The translations under genes were made by a program, and so were the position numbers. From Guyanagaster necrorhizus (lineage: Eukaryota; Basidiomycota; Agaricomycetes; Agaricales; Physalacriaceae): a stretch of DNA of 64,000 nt. Below are positions 57,637 through 64,000 of the stretch, piece by piece. The stretch lies in contig NW_025064887.1 of NCBI RefSeq assembly GCF_019112545.1, forward strand, positions 1,160,524-1,224,523. Reading direction: 5' to 3'. A model generated the notes under the pieces. That model was not told the origin of the DNA. It was given only the letters and a program-made list of their open reading frames with translations, and searched no databases. How positions within the stretch are numbered: the first letter of the stretch is position 1; each line of letters opens with the position of its first letter.

Positions 57637-58464
57637 CTTTACTTTGTGCCTTTTCGTGGAATGGTTTCGCGGTTTTGCGCTACTCTTGAAAGATGAATTG
57701 TGATATTAAAGACTGGGATATAATGACGATGTATCAAACACGGATGGTACCTATCCTTATGTGCTAGTCTACTAGTACTAGTGACATGATTGTGGTTTCG
57801 GGTGATGGAGAATCAGAATCGGCGTTTATCTGCTGAATGTGGTCTGCTAGGGAGCAGAGCCTATTGTTTGAGTGTGGAGCTTACGACTGAGCGCCATTCT
57901 ATTTTCGTCTGCAGAGGTCTCTCCGTTCGTTGCCTGGTTTGGGAAAGCCCGTTTTACTCGGGGATGAACGCCACAATATCGAAGCTCCAGCTGAGTGATG
58001 CTTGCCGCCCGGTGCGCCTCGTAGCGAAGAGGCGGAGTGAGGTCCTATAGTGCATAAGTAACATGTACAGGCCAATACTTGTAGTCTTCCGGAACGAATG
58101 GGATGAACGGTGGCTATGTGACTGAGGATCTCTTATGTTGGTAGAATTTCGATGTTCCGATTTACGCCTCATTGTTAAGCGAGGACTGGCTACGTGGCCT
58201 CGTAGAGCAATAGGGATATATCCAAAGACGAAGATTTAGTCGAGGAGAGGTGATTTGAACTCAGCGCCAACATAAGAGCGCCTTGAGGTCGACGGATGAT
58301 GCTGTAAGAACCATCCTCAAATTTGTCACATTGTAGGTCGCTGACTACAGCTGGTTAGCGCCATCTAATCCGAACCCAGCATAACCTGGACACGGTATGA
58401 ATCAGCTTCTAATTCCTCTGCGGCTTCGGGTATGTATCTTTACAAGGTTTGCCAATTGGAATTC
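57637..58464. other. intergenic gap between convergent genes
   Basis: About 830 bases between the stops of the PLAA-like and DTD genes. It contains small T-loop-like strings but no complete tRNA. No gene seen. Confidence 0.4.
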
Positions 58465-59440
58465 TTATGACGACTCTATAAGAGACGAAGGGGCGGCACC
58501 CTTCTTCGATTTCGCCCCTCCCTTCGCATTCGCACTGGCATTCCCACTAGAGTCGCCGACGTACTGGTATCTCCGTGAATCGATGGTGAACGTGACAGGG
58601 CCCTAAATACAAAGTTTAACGCCTCCGATTGTAAGAATTGGCGCCAGGAGACCTACGTCGTTTGTCAGGCTGACGTTCATCATCGCCCCAAATTTCCCAT
58701 CTGAAACAAACGGGTCAAGGTCGGAATATTGCGTCGACAGATAGGGCGTACCTTTGACTCTTTCTGGGACATACGCGTCCCGGAGCATATCCAAAAAGGT
58801 ACCGTACAATCCGCGGGCGGGATCTGTAGACTGCCAGAGGAAAATTATCAGCCAGGGAATTCGGACGTCCGTACCCCCGACGGATGACGAACCATCGCAA
58901 GGTGGAAATCTGGTTTATCTTTGGTAGTATTTGCCAGCAAAGTAAACTGCGAAACACATAGAATTTCCCCTTGTATATCTTTCACGCTGGCCTTCCACAT
59001 CCTGTTGGGATCTGTCGGATCTGAAAACACGCGTAACGACAGACTGGCCAAGTCCGAAGAGTCACTGAGAGGGAGATCACAAGACAAGGGCTTGTGGCAG
59101 ACCTTCGAGGGAAAAAATCGAGCGAACGGCGCAAGTTCGGAAAAGTGAATGTATGCCGAAGACAATGACAAAGTTGCACACACATTTTTTTAATCGTGGA
59201 AGAGACGTCGGAGGTAGTATCATCTGTTCTGGATTTGAATCAAAGATGGCAAAGCGCGAGGTCAGTGGTGGGTAACAGACCTGAGCCTATACCGATGAAG
59301 ACCATCAAACCTCGAGATATTTTAGATACGAGGTCGTTGTCAACTGGGGGGGGAACGTGATGGTCAAAGGGTGAGATAGTCGGAAGGAAATCATTACCTG
59401 TAACCGACGCCGAAGACACACGCTGTATAACGGCTCGCAT
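58465..59440 (-). CDS. DTD1: D-aminoacyl-tRNA deacylase (DTD)
   Basis: Proofreading enzyme that removes D-amino acids (and glycine) wrongly loaded on tRNA. ATG 59440 gives MRAVIQRVSSASVT, then after an intron VDNDLVSKISRGLMVFIGIG, then SDDTTSDVSSTIKK, and LSLRVFSDPTDPNRMWKASV. The active-site motif GEILCVSQFTLLANT (SQFTL) and the second motif KFGAMMNVSLTNDGPVT (NxGPVT, split by an intron) are both intact. FHLAMVRHPSG and LYGTFLDMLRDAYVPERVKDG fit between. A basic/Ser-Ala tail (GGAKSKKGAAPSSLIESS) ends at 58465, longer than bacterial DTD. The exon border between IKK and LSLRVF is uncertain. Its start codon lies 82 bases from that of the cyclophilin on the other strand. Confidence 0.88.
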
Positions 59441-59522
59441 AGCCAATGAAGTGGTGTTCGTTTGAAGGGACCCGCCGGCGTGAGTGGCTGTGCTGATTTC
59501 TGCTTTCCGTCAGAACTCGAAC
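59441..59522. promoter_or_regulatory. 82-bp divergent promoter between DTD and cyclophilin
   Basis: Only 82 bases separate the two ATGs, so the two genes must share promoter space and have very short 5' leaders. No TATA box is evident. Confidence 0.6.
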
Positions 59523-60267
59523 ATGTCCGATACAGTCGTTTTCGAAACAAGCTTAGGAGACATACAGTTCGAACTGTACTTTGATCATGCGCCAAAGGTA
59601 CCTCTCTCTCGCGCTTTTCTTCCCTTCCACCACTTTTCTCAGCTTCCAGACGTGCAAAAATTTTGCAGAGCTCGCCAAGCGTGGGTACTACAACGGGGTC
59701 ACATTCCACAGAATCATTTCCGTGCGTGGCTGGGATATGTGTCGACTGGTGAATCGCTTCCAATCGCCTCCCGTAGGATTTCATGATTCAAGGAGGAGAC
59801 CCGACGGGAACTGGACGTGGGGGGACGAGCATCTACGGGCAAAAGTTGTACGTGCGAAGAGTTGGTTGTATCGCCGCGGAGTTCCGTCTGACGAAGGAAG
59901 CAGTGAGGATGAAATACATCCGGAGCTGAGGTTTACTGGCGCCGGAATACTTGCGATGGCGAATTCAGGACCGAATAGTAATGGTAGGGCATGGTGGGAC
60001 CGTATTCTTCAAGTTGGGATGCTGACTTGGTCTGCAGGTTCTCAGTTTTTCATAACATTAGGTCCCACTCCGTACTTGGATAATAAGCATACCATCTTTG
60101 GAAGGGTCAGCTCCGGAATGAGGGTGGTCCAGCGTCTGGGGGCAGTAGCAGTTGATGCGCAAGATCGGTATGTTTTTCTCTTTGCAGGTCACGAAACCTC
60201 ATTCGCTGAATATGTCAACCTTAGGCCACGAGAAGACGTGAAAATTCACAAAGCTCGGCTCGTTTAA
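59523..60267 (+). CDS. Cyclophilin-type peptidyl-prolyl isomerase (PPIL1-like)
   Basis: Prolyl isomerase; the short single-domain form resembles PPIL1/Cyp1, a spliceosome-associated cyclophilin. ATG 59523 (MSDTVVFETSLGDIQFELYF), then DHAPKTCKNFAELAKRGYYN and GVTFHRIIS, the DFMIQGGDPTGTG region across a short intron, RGGTSIYG(Q)KF, EDEIHPELRFTGAGILAMAN, SGPNSNGSQFFITLGPTPYL (active-site QFF), and DNKHTIFGRVSSGMRVVQRL. The catalytic Arg is in FHRI and the family's His is in KHTIFG. It ends HKARLV, TAA 60265-60267. Short introns interrupt nearly every motif. Divergent to DTD. Confidence 0.9.
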
Positions 60268-60629
60268 ACAACCCAATGGCCATCATTACCTGCTTCCAGG
60301 CTTGGCTTTTTGGGCACACCCCGCCTCCTTCCCGTGTATTCGACTTTTGAACACGTGTATACGAGCCATTTCGTTCTCAATACCGGGATCTTGTAGTCAG
60401 ATCACTATACACCGTCCTCTTGAGGTATTGAAATATAGAAAAAACAGAGAGAGATCCTGGTCAATGGTAGCAGTACATTACGTGAAGAGCAATGAGGGTA
60501 ACGGATAGAACCTAAAATCCCAACGAGTAGACGATATATGTATCAAAATTATATGGACAAGCCAACAAGCCTACTGTGTCGGCAGTCCAAGGTATTCTAG
60601 GGAATACGAAAAAGAAAGAATACCTGTCA
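60268..60629. other. gap between convergent genes
   Basis: About 360 bases between the stops of the cyclophilin and Cdc4-like genes; nothing seen apart from expected 3' UTRs. Confidence 0.4.
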
Positions 60630-63498
60630 TCATCGTCGTCGCGTTCCATGAATTCGTGCCCGGCAGCGGCTTGATCCTTCGTTCGATAGGTTTGTGTGGC
60701 TCACAGCCGAAGAAGAGGTCGCACTACGACGGGTCGACAAGCGCACTTTACTAGAAGAGCTTGTCGCAGTCACCGACGCCCACCTCGAGGCTCTGACCCC
60801 GTCCACTTCTTCATCATCCGACGCATGGGCAAGATCTCCTTCATCGGTTTCCTTAGCAGCACCTTGACGGTGACGTCGGGTGAATGTAGCGTGAGTGTCC
60901 AGCTCGTCGTCAATCTCAATGTCACCCACAGACTCGCTCTCTGAGGGTATCAGATCCTCATCCATAGCATCTACATCGGCTTGCTCTTGCTCGTCATCTT
61001 CATCATCCATCTCACTAGCACCCCGGATGCTGAATATCCCCTCCCCCTCGTCTTCTTCATCGTCAGTGAAGTCTTCATCATATGTCCAGTTGGGAGGCTC
61101 CCCGATCCAGTCTTCATCGTCGGGCCTCCCAAAGTCCCAAACATCCAGGACCGTAGTGTCATTCCTATTGCTTGCAGCAACGCACCATCGGCCTTCAAAT
61201 ACCACCTGCCATACTCCTGTAATTCCCGTCAACAAGTCTCTTACGACAGTACCGTCGCGAACATTCCACATCTTTAGCGTCCCATCGGAACCGCTGAGGA
61301 CTTTGAATTCGTCATGCTGGAAGCAAGTGATGGCTCCAGTGTGAGCGGCAAGAGTGTGCTTCAGCTCGCCAGTGTCCGGATCCCAGATACGTAGCGTCGA
61401 ATCAGCGGCTGCAGACACCAGATAGGAAGGCGATAATCCCAAAAGACCAACTAGCGAAGTATGTCCGGTCAGGGTATGCTGACACTGCCCCGTCTGCAGA
61501 TTCCATACGCGGACGGTTCCGTCCATAGAACCGGAGCATGCTTGATTGCGTGTTGGATCAAGGACGACGCTATACACTGTGAAAAGGTGTTATGAGTACC
61601 ATGAATAAAGAACATAAAGATACGAACCTTTCTGAGTGTGCCCGGTCAGAACAAATTTGCACTGTCCAGTGACTATATCCCAGATACGAACACTACAATC
61701 GTAGCTTCCGGAAACTAGGGTACGTCCCCTAGTAGCGAGTGCTCGTACGGCTTGGTCATGACCTTCGAGGTGTAATCTATGGTATGGATTTTCTTCGGCA
61801 TCCTGAGGTTAAATTATGTCAGGACGGAACAGGATAATAATCAACCTTAAAGACCTACACAGACATCCGCGGGATCTAGGTCAGCATCGTCTGAGCCGTA
61901 GCAACGATATTCGGGTTCGCCTGCTTTCGGAAGTGTCCAAACCCTCAAGGAGTGATCTCTACTTCCTGTGACGATGACAGGTCGTTTGGGCCACTTCTCC
62001 CTTGTTATGACTCCAGACTCTTGTTCCACGTCTACCCACTCTGGTTTTACGATGGCGAGGCACCGTACAGTGCTGGTATGACCGCCAAAAACGTGCGTAC
62101 AGCGACCAGTAGTCAGATTCCAAATCCTAACCGTACGATCCGTCGACCCACTAACAAGAATGTCCTTAGTTGCGGCCAGAGCCCACACACCTCCTTCATG
62201 CCCGTCAAGTGAACGAAGGAGATCGCCAGTCATAGGACAGTACACGTGAATAGAATGATCGTCGGAGGCGGAAATGATACGACCATGGGAAAATATCAAG
62301 CATGTGACAACAGATGAACCATGGGCGAAGAAAGATCTGTGCTTGGGCTCAGAGTTTTGAACCCATCGCGTGCGGGTTAAATGGCGAGACTTAAATAGTA
62401 TTTTGTAAGGATGGGGCAGGGGCAATGCAGAGGTCATGGAGTTATATTCTCGCTGTCGACGAGCAAGAATAGCTTTGGCGAATGCATTTTCGGACTCCCC
62501 ACCAAACCATATATTCGTAGTTTTGAGAAGGTCACGCCAAAGGACGGGGTCAGAGTCTATTATAGCCTGCCAGGGCCTGGATACACGTGAAGCACGAGCC
62601 AGCGCTTCATAAGGGAGGAAACTCAGAATGAGAGAGACGAGCTCTGCGGGTAGGAGAGTCAGGAAATCACGAGCTAATGTGGGCGTCAAAACGGAATGCA
62701 AGGTGCGCAGGACAGGTAGGGGTGAATGACGGAGGAGAGTCAACAAGAAATGAGACTGTAGGGGAGCAGGTAGACTTGTGAAATGTGTCACCAGGGAGGG
62801 CAGAGTAAGAAGAGTGGTTAACGACAGGTCTGGTTGGAGAGGCGCCTGTGGTAATGGCGAGGATGTGCCACTTGGCGGCGCTGACGGCCATATTGTCTCT
62901 GGGGGAGGTGAACCATGAGGTGAAGGTAAGGGCGAAGGCGGCGCGGCAGCATTCATTGTCGAGATGGGAGGTAGTCCACCCGATCTTGCCTTTTTCCTGG
63001 GCGGCGGTGGACTTGAATCCATGTCCGCGGTGGATTCCACGCCTTCCATCATGCCTTCGCCAGCATGCGAGCGTTTTTTGCCATAACGCTCAAGAGCTTC
63101 GGCAAGACCGACGACGGTGGATTGCTCTGCATCTTCATCGCGTCTCAGCATACGCCATCCATTGCCCGAAGCGAGCTCCTGCTCTTCCTGCATCTCATGA
63201 TCACCGTCATCACCGTCGCGAAAAGTCGCGCGTGAGCCTCCAGGAAACGTCAAAGGAAAGAGTCGGAGAGATTGTGGAAGGGTGGCATGAAGTAGAGGGT
63301 AATTCTTTGGATCTTTGGGCGAAGACGGAGGCGGCAGCGGAGGCAAATGTATTGGCGCGTACGTCGTCGTAGTCGTAGTCGTTGTGACCACGCTAGCAAG
63401 CCGTCAGTAGGTTCCCGTGCACTCAATAGAAAAGATACGTACGTTGTCGTGTTTACAGATGGCTGTAAGACAAGCAAAGGACGTTGTGGAGGGCTCAT
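60630..63498 (-). CDS. CDC4: F-box/WD40 protein, Cdc4/Fbw7-like SCF substrate receptor
   Basis: Adaptor that brings phosphorylated substrates to the SCF ubiquitin ligase. The large second exon opens without an ATG; a short first exon (ATG 63498, MSPPQRPLLVLQPSVNTT) joins it through a GT-AG intron. The N-terminus is low-complexity (a Thr run, Pro/Ser-rich, PPPPRKKARSGG). The F-box is DFLTLLPAELVSLILSFLP followed by ASRVSRPWQAIIDSDPVLWR. The repeats follow: FSHGRIISASDDHSIHVY, ATKDILVSGSTDRTVRIW, RPVIVTGSRDHSLRVW, RGRTLVSGSYDCSVRIWD, RNQACSGSMDGTVRVWNL, PSYLVSAAADSTLRIWD and EFKVLSGSDGTLKMWNV, with the arginines that bind phosphodegrons. An acidic tail (DDEEDEGEG, DDEDDEQEQADVDAMDED) leads to a basic end at 60630. 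Three to four introns. Confidence 0.9.
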
Positions 63499-64000
63499 CG
63501 CGGACCAGAATGGTGGTAAGAGTCCAACGCCGAAAGAGCACAGAAGCACACTACAAGCTTGTAGTTCCAAATATGGCAGCGGAGTTTCAAGTTTATGATC
63601 ACATGACCGGACAATTGTTCATTGTCCGACAGTCCCAAAGTCCGAAGTTCTCCGAACCTTCGGGCTTAACATCTACTGCACTTTCGTTACTACTATGCTT
63701 TGCCTACAGTTTCTTTTGATATGTGCCACATATTATCATTTCCGAGATTAACGGAAGAGCCCATCTTTGTGACACCTTACTCATCGTGACGCCTGACCAG
63801 GTTCAAAGTCGAGTTTGCGGTTTACCGTTTACATCGGGACCTACAGACTGAGACTGTATGTTGTGCGGGTGCTAATCTATCCTCGCTCATCTCGGGGGAC
63901 TAATCTCACGTTCATCATATCCTAATTCCTTATGGGCCTGAGTACTAGTGGTAAAATCTATCCTGTTCAGCACGGATCTCTGTCACAATATCCCCGGACG
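63499..64000. other. 5' flank of the Cdc4-like gene to window end
   Basis: About 500 bases. The open frames here on the plus strand are antisense or random. Nothing supported. Confidence 0.35.

Noticed and set aside
58240..58390. T-loop-like strings (e.g. gaggtgatttgaactcag) suggesting a tRNA
   Set aside because: No matching A box, acceptor stem or anticodon arm could be built on either strand.
1..64000. CRISPR arrays, rRNA genes, bacterial operons or integrated phage
   Set aside because: No spaced direct repeats, rRNA motifs or phage genes were seen; the intron-rich genes show a fungal nuclear chromosome.

Overview
The window looks like a gene-dense stretch of a filamentous fungus, most likely a mushroom-forming basidiomycete. 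Nearly every gene is cut by many GT-AG introns of about 45-60 nt, exons are often very short, and the genes give clear fungal family members on both strands: Gtr1, Vcx1-type exchanger, Hop1, YTH reader, pectinesterase, arginase, Drn1/Cwf19L1, Doa1/PLAA and Cdc4. The species cannot be read from the sequence. All gene models were spliced by hand from reading frames, splice sites and remembered family motifs; no search was run.

Layout. 0-9 kb: 3' end of lumazine synthase (+), Gtr1/RagA GTPase (+), Ca2+/H+ exchanger (-), histidine-phosphatase (-), meiotic HORMA protein Hop1 (+), and a small unrecognised gene with a broken splice frame (-). 10-12.5 kb: remains of a non-reducing polyketide synthase (SAT plus part of KS) with several frameshifts, two in-frame stops and an internal KS deletion. 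12.7-23 kb, all on the minus strand: TilS-type tRNA lysidine synthase, YTH-domain m6A reader, secreted pectinesterase, MFS drug transporter. 24.5-33 kb, plus strand: FAD monooxygenase, arginase, class I aminotransferase. 33-36 kb (-): Drn1/CWF19L1-like protein.

36.2-46.3 kb is an AT-rich, CpG-poor block. Its core is a complete LTR retrotransposon (37446-45590, coding on the minus strand) flanked by a perfect 5-bp duplication GCAGA. It has a CCHC knuckle, DSG protease, RT, RNase H, integrase and chromodomain, all broken by stops. The primer binding site is complementary to the inferred transcript start, as in Tf1-type self-priming elements. The two 466-bp LTRs differ only by transitions and contain no CpG, a clear sign of methylation- or RIP-like decay after insertion. 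The element sits inside an older, equally decayed sequence.

46.5-64 kb returns to ordinary genes: nucleoside hydrolase (-), a Pro/Gln-rich protein (+), Doa1/PLAA (+), D-aminoacyl-tRNA deacylase (-) back to back with a cyclophilin (+), and the Cdc4-like F-box/WD40 protein (-).

Most genes are housekeeping and do not form one pathway. The possible functional group is the dead PKS, MFS transporter and FAD monooxygenase, which could be traces of a lost metabolite cluster (inference). Arginase, the aminotransferase and the nucleoside hydrolase are ordinary nitrogen and nucleoside catabolism genes. Recurrent microexons (8-22 nt) in five genes are a notable feature.
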